Assembly (NCBI RefSeq): GCF_003429005.1 | Contig: NZ_QVQV01000011.1 | Location: 184 to 64,183 of the forward strand | Length of the DNA stretch: 64,000 nt | Direction of reading: 5' to 3' | Source of the DNA: Paraburkholderia sp. DHOC27 | GTDB lineage: Bacteria > Pseudomonadota > Gammaproteobacteria > Burkholderiales > Burkholderiaceae | In this document: piece by piece, positions 8,674-17,038 of the stretch | Layout: every line of letters begins with the position of its first letter | Position numbering within the stretch: the first letter of the stretch is position 1 | Made by a program: the position numbers and the translations under genes | Notes under the pieces: generated by a model | Told to the model about the DNA's origin: nothing | Databases searched by the model: none | What the model saw: the letters and a program-made list of their open reading frames with translations, nothing else

Positions 8674-9278
8674 GCGCGATCCCCGGCTGACCCGGAGCCG
8701 TTGGAGAGATTGGCTGGCAGCAGATCATAGAGGACGCGCCCAAACCGCGATCCATGCATGACGTGGCAATCGCGCTGCAGCCCGATGAGGCGAAAGCCGA
8801 TGCGTTCGAGCAGACGCCGGGAGCGTACGTTGCTGTCCACAGCCCACGCAGTGATGCTGTGCAGCCGGCCGGTTTCGAACGCCTCGCGGAGGATCTCCGT
8901 GGAGGCGAGAAGCGTCATGTCCGTGCATGCCGGGCGCCGGCTGTCGCGCAGTACCCAGAACGAGCCGGTGCCAAAAGCATGCGTGAGATCACTGACGGCC
9001 ACAAGTCCGCTGGGGACGTTGTGGCCTTTGGGTCCGAAGACGCGGAGACGGTGTCGACCGCTTTGCATCATGAGTTGAAGAGCGAGTACGGGAAGCGCCT
9101 GACGACCCTGCCCGAAGTCGAACCACCGGTTGATGTCCGGATCGGCGAGCCACGCAGCGATGTCATTGACGTCATTACCGTCGGGTTCACGAAGCCAGCA
9201 TGAACCGGATTCTCCGCCCATCTGGCGGGATCCGTCAGTCTGGTGTGCGGGTTCTGCCGACGGACCCTGGCTGCTCAC
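8670..9278 (-). CDS. GNAT-family N-acyltransferase
   Basis: Protein of 202 aa with a GCN5-related acetyltransferase fold. The N-terminal part reads CWLREPDGNDVNDIAAWLAD. The central strand region FWVLRDSRRPACTDM stands in the acyl-CoA-binding area, although the usual Q/RxxGxG/A is not clear. The C-terminal VDSNVRSRRLLERIGFRLIG is the classic GNAT motif B (N..S..L.E..GF). It would transfer an acyl group to an amine, plausibly the amine made by the PLP decarboxylase of the same operon or an aminoacyl intermediate. It lies 1 bp after the acyl-CoA-dehydrogenase gene and overlaps the next ketosynthase gene by 4 nt. The substrate is not determined. Confidence 0.82.
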   Translation of the reverse strand: MSSQGPSAEPAHQTDGSRQMGGESGSCWLREPDGNDVNDIAAWLADPDINRWFDFGQGRQALPVLALQLMMQSGRHRLRVFGPKGHNVPSGLVAVSDLTHAFGTGSFWVLRDSRRPACTDMTLLASTEILREAFETGRLHSITAWAVDSNVRSRRLLERIGFRLIGLQRDCHVMHGSRFGRVLYDLLPANLSNGSGSAGDRA

Positions 9279-9279
9279 G

Positions 9280-10377
9280 TTAAATCCCCTGCTGGCGAGT
9301 GTCGGGCGCAGTGAGCACGCGTAGCCCGGCTTCGAGCTTCAATAGCAGCATCGCAAACCAGTGCACCGTCTGGAAGCGTGCGGCTGGCGGCAGCCCCTGC
9401 ACGTAGCCATGGCCGCCGCAAAGCTGCACAAGCTCCCGCACAGTATCCAATGCCTCGGTGGCAACGTGGCGGGCCATTGACCGTATGGTTTCGATCAGCG
9501 CGCGCGTGTCCTGTGCTCCGACGGACCGGAGAAAGAGGTGGATGGTGTGGGCCGATATGAGCATGTCGGCGAGCCGTACGGCGACGAGCTGATGTGCGGC
9601 GATCGGCTTGTGAAACGTCTGCCGGGAAGCGCTGTAGGCAAGGGCGAAGTTCACGCCGTGCTGGACGGCGCCCGAGAGCAGCGCAGCGAGGTAGGTTGTA
9701 GCATCGAGAAACCACTGGCGTACCGGATTGCCTTCCGGGGTTGTGCCCTCGGGCACGACCAGACGCTGCACATGGCCGGTTGACGCTGTGGTATATCGCT
9801 CGATAGAAAGTGCACCGGGCAGGGCAACGGCGAGCCCCTGAGTGCCCTGTGTTGCAGGCAGCGTGGCGAGCACGAGCTGCGGACGTTCACCGTCCATCCG
9901 GACCATCATTGCCTGCGAGCATGCGTGCTGGCGCAACACCCAGAAACCCGAAGCATCAACGTCGGGGATACCCGGTGCAACCGATGTTGTGCCGTCGAAG
10001 TAATGCTGGATATTCCGATCAGGTAGCAGGTCAAGCGCATTGAATTCGCGTAGCGTCATCAGCGCGGCACTGCTGAGTGTCAGCTCGGCGGCCCGCTCGA
10101 GCGGGCCTGCCGCGAACTGTTCAACGACAAGTGCAAGGTCGTGCCGGCTGATACCCATGCCGCCCATCTGTTGCGGCAGGATCATGGTCGCGAGGTCCAG
10201 CGTCGCGGCGAGCCGGACCGTTTCGCCCCACCGGGCGGAATCTGGCTGATTACCCAGCAGTGGCTCGAGGCGATCACGCGTAAACTGTCCTGCGGCCGTA
10301 ACCAGGCCCTGCTGGTCGTCGTTGAGTGTCCAGGATCCCGGTGCGAGGTCCGCGACGACGGATTCACGGAATGGCAT
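9280..10377 (-). CDS. Acyl-CoA/acyl-ACP dehydrogenase-like flavoprotein 2
   Basis: Protein of 365 aa with the acyl-CoA dehydrogenase fold: N-terminal helices (LATMILPQQMGGMGISRHD), a weakly conserved middle beta domain and a C-terminal helical domain with QTFHKPIAAHQLVAVRLADM and VQLCGGHGYVQGLPPAAR. The usual FAD-binding residues of the C-terminal domain are recognisable, but the Glu of the canonical EGT base motif is not visible. It may therefore desaturate poorly or use another base. In an operon with an ACP and an AMP ligase, enzymes of this family often oxidise carrier-bound acyl or aminoacyl groups. It lies 24 bp after the decarboxylase and 1 bp before GNAT. Confidence 0.82.
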   Translation of the reverse strand: MPFRESVVADLAPGSWTLNDDQQGLVTAAGQFTRDRLEPLLGNQPDSARWGETVRLAATLDLATMILPQQMGGMGISRHDLALVVEQFAAGPLERAAELTLSSAALMTLREFNALDLLPDRNIQHYFDGTTSVAPGIPDVDASGFWVLRQHACSQAMMVRMDGERPQLVLATLPATQGTQGLAVALPGALSIERYTTASTGHVQRLVVPEGTTPEGNPVRQWFLDATTYLAALLSGAVQHGVNFALAYSASRQTFHKPIAAHQLVAVRLADMLISAHTIHLFLRSVGAQDTRALIETIRSMARHVATEALDTVRELVQLCGGHGYVQGLPPAARFQTVHWFAMLLLKLEAGLRVLTAPDTRQQGI

Positions 10378-10401
10378 GACGTTTCTCCGGATGTTGTGGT
10401 T

Positions 10402-11610
10402 TCACACGAGCATTTCCACGGGTTCGGGATGGCTGAGGAAATGCACCGGACTCGCCGAGCGGCCATAGGCACCCGACTGCTTCACCACCACGAAATCCCC
10501 GATGTGCGCGTCAGGAAGTTCAACGTCGTCCGCGAGACGGTCGAGCGGCGTGCAGAGGCACCCGACCACGTGACACCGCTCGCGTGGTTCGCCGTCGGGA
10601 CGGTTCCCGATCACGACCGGAAAGTTGCGGCGCAGGACCTGGCCGAAGTTGCCGGAGGCCGCCAGGTGATGATGCAGTCCGCCGTCCGTGATGACGAATG
10701 TCCTGCCGCGCGACACTTTCCGGTCGATGACACGGCACACATAGATGCCGGCCTCGCCCACGAGGTAACGCCCAAGTTCGAGGATCGGCGTCGCTCCGGG
10801 CAGACGTTCGCAAAGCGGTGGTAGCCAGTCGTGCATGGCTTCGCAGACCGCCTTTACATCGAGCGATGTCTCGCCGGGAAAGTAGGGGATGCCAAAGCCG
10901 CCGCCGAGGTTCATGAACTGCGGCGGTTGCGGCAGACCGCTGGCGAGGCGAAGGATGAGGGCTGCACTCTGGCGCTGGGCCTCGATGATGGTTGGCGCAT
11001 GCAGGCATTGCGAGCCCCAGAAGATGTGGAAGCCGGCGAGCGCGACTTCCCGCGTTTCGAGCTCGCGCAGCAATGCCGGCACCTGATCGACATCGACGCC
11101 GAAGGGCGCCGCACCGCCGCCCATGCGCATGCCGCTGTGTCCGACATGAAAATCCGGATTGACGCGGATCGCCACGTTGGGCTGCACGCCCAGCTCCCAT
11201 CCGAGCGCGGTAACAAGCCGCAACTGGGTTTCCGACTCGACGTGAACATTGACACCGCTGGCAACTGCGCGGCGCAGGTCGTCGTGAGACTTCCCTGGCC
11301 CGGCAAAGCCGATTGTGTCCGCAGCGGCGCCGGCATCGAGCGCCAGCGCCATCTCCTGCGCAGAGGCAACATCGAACCCGTCGACCCGTTGGGCCAGGTA
11401 GTGGATCACGGCGGGCATCGGATTCGCCTTGATCGAGTAGTGCAGCTGCATGACGGACGGCAGCAGGCTGCGCAGTTTTCGCACGCGGGTGTCGATTGCA
11501 GAGCGGTCGTAGGCGAAGAACGGCGTACGCCCGGCGCGGTCGGCCAACTGGCGCAAGTCGATGCCGCCGAACTGCAGCCCGGGGGGCCGCCTGATGAAGG
11601 TGAGGCTCAT
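10402..11610 (-). CDS. PLP-dependent decarboxylase (LysA/ornithine-decarboxylase fold)
   Basis: Group IV decarboxylase of 402 aa with an alanine-racemase-like barrel. The PLP lysine is K61 in LHYSIKANPMPAV; NLGGGFGIPYFPG supplies the phosphate-binding glycines; the C-terminal region VVGCLCTPLDRLADDVELP holds the catalytic Cys region contributed to the partner's active site. The family decarboxylates lysine, ornithine, diaminopimelate or arginine. It resembles the decarboxylase that accompanies an acyl-CoA ligase in exosortase-A-linked clusters, and here too it sits next to an AMP ligase with a 4-nt overlap. It may supply a polyamine-type or D-amino-acid-derived amine to the pathway. Substrate specificity cannot be read from the sequence. 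Confidence 0.88.
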   Translation of the reverse strand: MSLTFIRRPPGLQFGGIDLRQLADRAGRTPFFAYDRSAIDTRVRKLRSLLPSVMQLHYSIKANPMPAVIHYLAQRVDGFDVASAQEMALALDAGAAADTIGFAGPGKSHDDLRRAVASGVNVHVESETQLRLVTALGWELGVQPNVAIRVNPDFHVGHSGMRMGGGAAPFGVDVDQVPALLRELETREVALAGFHIFWGSQCLHAPTIIEAQRQSAALILRLASGLPQPPQFMNLGGGFGIPYFPGETSLDVKAVCEAMHDWLPPLCERLPGATPILELGRYLVGEAGIYVCRVIDRKVSRGRTFVITDGGLHHHLAASGNFGQVLRRNFPVVIGNRPDGEPRERCHVVGCLCTPLDRLADDVELPDAHIGDFVVVKQSGAYGRSASPVHFLSHPEPVEMLV

Positions 11611-13238
11611 GATGGTTTATCCCCTGAATCGCGTGGGAGCGAGGTGAGCCCGGACGACGCAACGCCGGATGATGCAATCTCGACACGCAGTGCTGTCCGG
11701 TCGAATTTCCCGTTGGGATTGCGTGGAATATATGGATAACTAACGATGTGTCGCGGAACCATGTAACGCGGCAGGTGCTGCGTGCACCAGTTGCCTAGCG
11801 CTTCGACGTCTGAATCACCGGTCAGGACGACGAGTAGCACTACGGCTTCGCCCAGCACGTCATCCGGGATGCCCAGCGCGACGGCTTCCACGACAAGTCC
11901 ACTTGCGTGGACCGTTTCCTCGATCTCCTCCGGACTGATCCGGTAGCCGGAACTCTTGATCTGGGCGTCGTTGCGGGCGATGAAATAGAGAAAGCCTTCG
12001 GCGTCGAACCGTACGAGGTCCCCCGACCACACCGCCATATCACGTGCGGCGCCACCCGGCTTTGCCTCAGGAGAAGGGCGGTAGCGTTGCGCGGTGCGTA
12101 CCGCGTCGTTCCAGTAGCCGAGCGTGACGCATGCGCCGACATGCACGAGTTCGCCTGCTTCGTCTGGGGCGCACGGCGTACCGTCTTCATGGACCACGAG
12201 GATCCGCGCATTGGGCACGGCCTTGCCGATCGAGTCGGGCCGACGGTCAACCTCGGCAGGGTCGAGGAAGGTGGAGCGGAACGCCTCCGTCAACCCGTAC
12301 ATCAGGAAGGGTGTGGCCCGCGGAAACAGCGCTCTCAGCTTCTGCAGGACAGGCAGTGGAAGGCGACCCCCGGTGTTCGCGAAGTAGCGTAGGGTATTGC
12401 GCGCCCCGTCTGGCCAGCTTGCGCCCGTGAGCTGCATCCATAATGGCGGTACACCGGTGATCGCGGTGATGTGTTCGCGCTCGCACGCGAGGACAGCATC
12501 GTGCGCCGTGAGGTAGTTCAGCAGCACCGCTGTCGCACCTGCCGACCAGGCCGAGGTCAACTGGCTGAGGCCCGCATCGAAACTCAGGGGCAGGACGGCA
12601 AGAATGCGGTCCGACGGATCGTGCCGCAGATACTCGGCGACGCTCCAGGCGCCTTCGAGCAGGTTCCGGTGGCTGAGCATCACGCCCTTGGGCAATCCGG
12701 TCGAGCCGGATGTATAGAGCAGGGCTGCGAGGTCGGTGTCGATGCATGTTGCAGCCGGGGCCGGCATCGGCGCGTCGTCGGGGCTGGAGATCGAGTCTGG
12801 CCAGCGGTGAACCCTGAGCCCGGTCGCCTGATCAGAAGGAGCCGGGTCTGGTTCGTCTACGAGAATGACATCGGACGCCGGCGCAACACCCGTAGCGGCC
12901 AGGGAGCGGGCACGCAGCGCAGTGGTCACGAGGCACCGGGCGCCGCTGTCACGAAGCACATGAGCCACCTGGTCCGGTTTCAGGAGTGGATTCACCGGAA
13001 CGAATACGCATCTTGCGGCACAGGCGCCGAGCATCGACACCACGGTCTCGATCCGTTTGTCGAGAAAGATGGCGACGCGTTCGCCTGGAGCCACGCCGAG
13101 GGAAGACAGGACCTGTCCGAAAGCATGACTGCGCTGCAGTAGCTGGCGGTAGGTGAGGCGCACATCGCCGCAGACCAGCGATGGCGCATCGGGTGTGCGG
13201 CGCGCTGCCGACTGGACAAGATCGAGGAGGTTTCTCAT
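11607..13238 (-). CDS. AMP-forming acyl/aminoacyl ligase (ANL superfamily)
   Basis: Adenylate-forming enzyme of 543 aa that should activate a carboxylic or amino acid with ATP and load it on the operon's carrier protein or on CoA. Motifs visible: A3 at about 173-186 (LLYTSGSTGLPKGV), an A5-like FLMYGLTEAFRST, the A7/A8 hinge (WSGDLVRFDAEGFLYFIARN then DAQIKSSGYRISPEEIEE), and the A10 lysine near residue 512 in PRNPNGKFDRTAL. The full length and all core motifs are kept. It sits between ketosynthase pair 1 (25 bp upstream) and the PLP decarboxylase (4-nt overlap). Its closest recognisable relatives are the ligases paired with PLP decarboxylases. The substrate is unknown. Confidence 0.9.
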   Translation of the reverse strand: MRNLLDLVQSAARRTPDAPSLVCGDVRLTYRQLLQRSHAFGQVLSSLGVAPGERVAIFLDKRIETVVSMLGACAARCVFVPVNPLLKPDQVAHVLRDSGARCLVTTALRARSLAATGVAPASDVILVDEPDPAPSDQATGLRVHRWPDSISSPDDAPMPAPAATCIDTDLAALLYTSGSTGLPKGVMLSHRNLLEGAWSVAEYLRHDPSDRILAVLPLSFDAGLSQLTSAWSAGATAVLLNYLTAHDAVLACEREHITAITGVPPLWMQLTGASWPDGARNTLRYFANTGGRLPLPVLQKLRALFPRATPFLMYGLTEAFRSTFLDPAEVDRRPDSIGKAVPNARILVVHEDGTPCAPDEAGELVHVGACVTLGYWNDAVRTAQRYRPSPEAKPGGAARDMAVWSGDLVRFDAEGFLYFIARNDAQIKSSGYRISPEEIEETVHASGLVVEAVALGIPDDVLGEAVVLLVVLTGDSDVEALGNWCTQHLPRYMVPRHIVSYPYIPRNPNGKFDRTALRVEIASSGVASSGLTSLPRDSGDKPS

Positions 13239-13263
13239 GGCCGGGTAGCGATCAGGTTCGGGA

Positions 13264-14211
13264 TCAGTGGCGGATCACCATGGCGCCAAAGCACCCGGCA
13301 AGTCCGCTGGAGAACAGCAGGGAACAGGAGCCCGGTTGCCCGCGTGGCGCGGAGTGGAAGTTGATGAACGGATCGGCACCGAACACGTGGCCGATGCGGC
13401 CGAAGTTCGCTGTGTAAAGACGTTCCGGTGGTACGGACAGCATGGCCGTGAGGCGTCGCCAGCCGGGGAGGTTCACATGGTGAGGCAGAATATGGACGAG
13501 CTCATTTCCGGTGATGCCTGCCTGTTCCAGTGCCGCACGCATCGTCGTAAATGCCGACCAGTAGTAACGGTCATCCGGTACGGGCTGAAGGTCATCGTCG
13601 GTGCCGCGGAAGTAGCGACCGTCGGTATAAAGGTGCAGCCCCACGATGCAGTTGCGGTCGGTGCCGCGCTCCAGCAGGATTGCGCACGCCCCGTCGCTAT
13701 GTAGCGCGAGGTCTTCGATGGCGCGCAGATGGTCACAGCCCGAGCCCATCACATCTGCACACACGACAATTGCCCGTTGGATGGGGCGACCTGCGAGGGT
13801 GAGCACGCGCAGCACGCGGATGGCGGCCATCGGTGAGACGCAGTTCTGCTGCATCACCGAGAAGGCGAGTGCGCGCTCGAAGCCCATACGGGACTGGATG
13901 AACGCGGCAGTACCGGCGGGCGGCGCCATGACACTGCTCTGGATGGTGTGGGTGTAGATCAGGGCATCGATGCTTGCCGGCGTCGTGCCGGTATCTTCAA
14001 GCAGGGCGGAAACCGCTTCGCATGCCAGTGTGACGGGTGAAGCTGCTGCGGCGTCGTGGAACTGCTGCACCCCATTCCTCAGCAGTGCGCTCGTGCGAGC
14101 CTCGGGAAGTCCGCAGCGACGGACCCAGGTGTTCGCATCGACCGTCTGGGCCGGAAGGCTGAATGCGATGCCGGACAGCGATAGCAGGCAAGGGGTTGGG
14201 CGCGCAGGCAT
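13264..14211 (-). CDS. Ketosynthase-III-like enzyme with intact Cys (pair 1, catalytic)
   Basis: KAS III-like protein of 315 aa. The start at 14211 has GGGAG 7 nt upstream; longer reading of the frame only covers the previous gene. The nucleophile is C124 in AFSVMQQNCVSPMAAIR; His is H245 in ILPHHVNLPGW. The Asn position is again Gly-His (ANFGRIGHVFGADPFIN, H275), so it shares with the downstream catalytic ketosynthase a Cys-His-His pattern in place of Cys-His-Asn. It follows the Cys-less homologue with a 2-bp gap, making a second PqsC/PqsB-style pair. It probably condenses or transfers a carrier-bound acyl group; the substrate is unknown. Confidence 0.88.
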   Translation of the reverse strand: MPARPTPCLLSLSGIAFSLPAQTVDANTWVRRCGLPEARTSALLRNGVQQFHDAAAASPVTLACEAVSALLEDTGTTPASIDALIYTHTIQSSVMAPPAGTAAFIQSRMGFERALAFSVMQQNCVSPMAAIRVLRVLTLAGRPIQRAIVVCADVMGSGCDHLRAIEDLALHSDGACAILLERGTDRNCIVGLHLYTDGRYFRGTDDDLQPVPDDRYYWSAFTTMRAALEQAGITGNELVHILPHHVNLPGWRRLTAMLSVPPERLYTANFGRIGHVFGADPFINFHSAPRGQPGSCSLLFSSGLAGCFGAMVIRH

Positions 14212-14213
14212 CG

Positions 14214-15236
14214 CTAGCTCCCACAATATTGGAGGATGGCGCAGCCGGCCTGCCCCTGGAAGCCGGTCCCCCAAAGCAGGATGCGTTGCCCGTCCGTCGG
14301 AGCAACCGATTGCAGCAACACGTGGAGCTGCGCCAGGGCGTCTGCGGCACACAGATATCCGATGTCGCCCGGTTCGGGGTACCACATTCGCCACACAGGA
14401 AGTCGGGCATCTGCGCTGACGTCGCATGCCAGGGTGGTATTGATGCGCGGGGGCACGACCCAGCTGATCTCCGTGGGGTTCAGGCCTGCCTGTGTGCACG
14501 TCTGCCCGATGACTTCGACCAGGACCGCTTCGTCGACACACATATCGGGGGACGGGATTGGGAGGCCGGGCGTGTGGACGATGACGTTGAGCAGGCGCCA
14601 TGCGGGTCCCGCCTGGCGCATGACCAGTGCGGCGGCTGCACCGTCACCCAATGCGGTGAGCGTCCCGACCGTCCGGGAGAAGGGCGGCAGCCAGCGTTCA
14701 GCGCCGACGATCAGTGCACTGCGCATGCGCTCGTCGCTGGCCATCATGTCGGACACCATCTGCAGCGCAAGAAAGAAAGAGACGCCCTGCAGCTGTCCAA
14801 TCGCGAACGGCACACCTGTCGATCCCAGCTCGCTGTGCAGCCGACCCGCGCACGATAGCGCGAGATCGTCCTCAAAACTTGTCGCACAGACTATGACCTG
14901 ATACGGCGGGAGGTTGTCCTTCCCGCGAGACCGGCGCATGGTTTCCCTTGTGACCATCGATGCCATCTCGGAGAGCAGGAGGCGTTGCTCGCAGGCGACG
15001 TACTCCGGCATCGCGGTGCTCAGCGGGCTCGCTGAATCATGGACGGGCGCTGCATCCACCTTAGGGCGCCAGCGCAGCGTATCGGCATAGACTGACCGCA
15101 TGACGGCCTCACGTGCGGATGAAGGGATCGCCGGGTACTGCGAAGCAACGTCGGGCCGCGCGCGCACCGCCGGTACATACCGGGCCGTGGCCATGATGCA
15201 TGGCCGCTGGCGAACGGCGTCAGTTGCGGCGGACAT
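14214..15236 (-). CDS. Ketosynthase-III-like protein, Cys replaced by Gly (pair 1, partner)
   Basis: KAS III-fold protein of 340 aa. The nucleophile segment reads FAIGQLQGVSFFLALQMV, so Gly151 takes the Cys position, as in the other Cys-less partner. Other fold landmarks stay (VIVCATSFEDDLALS, LIVGAERW, GTLTALGDGAAAALV, WGTGFQGQAGCAIL). The usual catalytic His motif is replaced by VVPPRINTTLA. It is unlikely to catalyse condensation alone. The ATG lies inside the 3' end of the ACP gene (17-nt overlap), so translation is coupled to the carrier protein, which may dock on this complex. Confidence 0.84.
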   Translation of the reverse strand: MSAATDAVRQRPCIMATARYVPAVRARPDVASQYPAIPSSAREAVMRSVYADTLRWRPKVDAAPVHDSASPLSTAMPEYVACEQRLLLSEMASMVTRETMRRSRGKDNLPPYQVIVCATSFEDDLALSCAGRLHSELGSTGVPFAIGQLQGVSFFLALQMVSDMMASDERMRSALIVGAERWLPPFSRTVGTLTALGDGAAAALVMRQAGPAWRLLNVIVHTPGLPIPSPDMCVDEAVLVEVIGQTCTQAGLNPTEISWVVPPRINTTLACDVSADARLPVWRMWYPEPGDIGYLCAADALAQLHVLLQSVAPTDGQRILLWGTGFQGQAGCAILQYCGS

Positions 15237-15498
15237 GGGATTCCACGAAGGCGACGAGGTTGGCGAAACGCATGAACAGATCGGCCGAAAGATCCTCCGG
15301 TGCGAGCGTGAAGCCGAAACGCTGCTCGAGCTGCAGGAGCAGGTCCGTCATGTTCATGGAGTCGATGCCGACGTCGAACAGGTTCGTGTCGTCGGCGATC
15401 AGGTCCGCAGCCATGGTGCTGCCAATGGCCGATACCAGGCATGACCGGATGGTGGCTGCGATTTCTTCGCGCTCGGGGCTGTGCGTGTCATGCGTCAT
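15220..15498 (-). CDS. Acyl carrier protein
   Basis: Stand-alone carrier protein of 92 aa. The phosphopantetheine serine is S47 in LFDVGIDSMNMTDLLLQLEQ, with the helix-II pattern LLLQLEQRFGFTL behind it. The ATG at 15498 is preceded by CAGGAGA at a good distance; a longer frame from 15627 reads through the end of the previous gene and is rejected. The start overlaps the acyl-CoA dehydrogenase stop by 11 nt. It is the likely carrier for the acid activated by the AMP ligase and for the ketosynthase and dehydrogenase steps. A phosphopantetheinyl transferase is not encoded in the window and would come from the host. Confidence 0.92.
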   Translation of the reverse strand: MTHDTHSPEREEIAATIRSCLVSAIGSTMAADLIADDTNLFDVGIDSMNMTDLLLQLEQRFGFTLAPEDLSADLFMRFANLVAFVESHVRRN

Positions 15499-16798
15499 GA
15501 GATGTCTCCTGCCCGGATTGATGAGCGTTGGCGTTGTCAGGCGATGAGTCAGGTGTGGTGGGGTAGCTGCCGGGCGGTGCCGCGATGTCCCACGGACGCG
15601 ACGTCGATCGCTGGGCTGCCCGCGCAATCATGAGTCGCTGCAGCTCGCCGGTACCTTCCATGATGTCGAATGCCCTGGCATCCCGGTAAGCCTGCTCAAG
15701 TGACGGACAGGCAATGATTCCGTCGATACCGGCGAGGTCCAGTGCCGCACGTGTGACCCGTGCGGCGACACGCGAGGCAAACGCCTTGGTCATGGATGAA
15801 TCCATGGATGTCGCGATGCCGCGATCCGTCTTCCAGGCCGTGCAGTGACAGAGCAGCCATGCGGCCGCAATCTGGCGGTCAATGTCGAGCAGGCACGCCT
15901 CAACGTTCGCCACGCTGCGATGCCTGTCCGCGGGCGTGCCGCCCGCATCGAACCAGGCCGCAAGGTCCGCGCGCACCCGCCGGCAGGTGCCGACCATGAC
16001 GGCGGAAAGCAGTGGCCTGAAATAGTCCCAGGATCGCTGTGCACCCGAGAAGGCGTCATCGAGCGGCTTTTCGTCGCCGCGGGCAAGGAGCGCATCATCG
16101 GTGAGTTCGCAGTCGGCGTAGGAGAGCACGGCGAGTTGGGTCGCGCGCAGGCCTGCCATCCGTTCGATGCGCGACACTGTGAATCCCGGTGTATTGCAAT
16201 CCACCAGGAATGCGCGGATCCCATAGCGACCCATCTGCCGGTTGATCGTTGCAAACGTGATCACGCAGTCGGCGCGCGCACCGTTCGTGATGAAGCACTT
16301 GGTGCCATTCAGGATCCAGCCGCGACCGGTTTTTCGTGCACTGGTGCGCATGGCAGTTGCGTCCGAACCGCAGTCTGGCTCGGTGATGGCGAAAGCGCCC
16401 CAGCGTGGCGTGCCGGACTGGAACGGCTGGAAGAACCGGGCCTGCTGTTGCGTCGAGGCGAGGGCAACGACAGGCGGCATGGCGAGCCCCGGGCCCGGCA
16501 ATGCCAGCGCGAGGCTTGCGTCGGCCTCCCCGAGACAGGCCATCAACTTTACCTGTGCCATGAGGGATTCCAGCGCCGGGCAGCCGCCGTACCGAGCGGG
16601 TACGAGGTTCATGTTCAGGGCGCTTACGTCATCGGCACGCCAGGGAGGACCGGCGATCTCGCCGGTTGCGTCCGATTCCGGACTGGCGGTGCGCATACGC
16701 CTGGCAAGCAGGTCGAGATCGAGCCCACGATCGGCGAGCGCTGTGCTGATGTCGTCGATCGTGTGAGCCTGCTGTGACGTCTGTGCATCTCGCGTCAT
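15488..16798 (-). CDS. Acyl-CoA/acyl-ACP dehydrogenase-like flavoprotein 1
   Basis: Protein of 436 aa and first gene of the operon. The FAD and acyl-binding signature is clear (WGAFAITEPDCGSDATAMRT followed by LNGTKCFITNG), and the C-terminal catalytic Glu sits in ARAFDIMEGTGELQRLMIAR, so it should be an active alpha,beta-dehydrogenase. Homologues in clusters with a carrier protein and an AMP ligase oxidise carrier-tethered acyl or prolyl groups. It starts 240 bp from the divergent GntR gene. An imperfect inverted repeat at 16912-16934 lies in that promoter region. Confidence 0.9.
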   Translation of the reverse strand: MTRDAQTSQQAHTIDDISTALADRGLDLDLLARRMRTASPESDATGEIAGPPWRADDVSALNMNLVPARYGGCPALESLMAQVKLMACLGEADASLALALPGPGLAMPPVVALASTQQQARFFQPFQSGTPRWGAFAITEPDCGSDATAMRTSARKTGRGWILNGTKCFITNGARADCVITFATINRQMGRYGIRAFLVDCNTPGFTVSRIERMAGLRATQLAVLSYADCELTDDALLARGDEKPLDDAFSGAQRSWDYFRPLLSAVMVGTCRRVRADLAAWFDAGGTPADRHRSVANVEACLLDIDRQIAAAWLLCHCTAWKTDRGIATSMDSSMTKAFASRVAARVTRAALDLAGIDGIIACPSLEQAYRDARAFDIMEGTGELQRLMIARAAQRSTSRPWDIAAPPGSYPTTPDSSPDNANAHQSGQETSHDA

Positions 16799-16911
16799 GA
16801 CGACTTCTCCCAGGTGGGCGAATCAGCGCCCAGGACCGAAATTCGCGCGACCCCACGGATGAGGTTTGCGTTTCGTATGGCAATGAGGGTAGGTATGAGG
16901 GCGGGGGGCGT

Positions 16912-16934
16912 CACCTCCGAACACTAGGAGGGTG
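16912..16934. promoter_or_regulatory. Imperfect inverted repeat before the biosynthetic operon
   Basis: CACCTCC and GGAGGGTG flank an 8-bp spacer and form a dyad missing one base on the left side. It is about 114 bp upstream of the operon's first start codon and 105 bp before the divergent GntR gene. It could be a LuxR-type or GntR-type operator. The match to CTGT-N12-ACAG is poor, so this is a suggestion from symmetry and place only. Confidence 0.3.
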
Positions 16935-17038
16935 TTGTATCGGGACGTTTGTGGGGACGTTGGGGCGATCACGCGGCAGCGGATGACCGATAATGACGTT
17001 TCAGACCAAACGATGATGGCCAACTACGGGTGTGACGT

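Noticed and set aside
10831..11739. Long plus-strand frame of about 300 codons opposite the decarboxylase
   Set aside because: It is the antisense shadow of a gene with clear motifs; such shadows are expected in GC-rich DNA.
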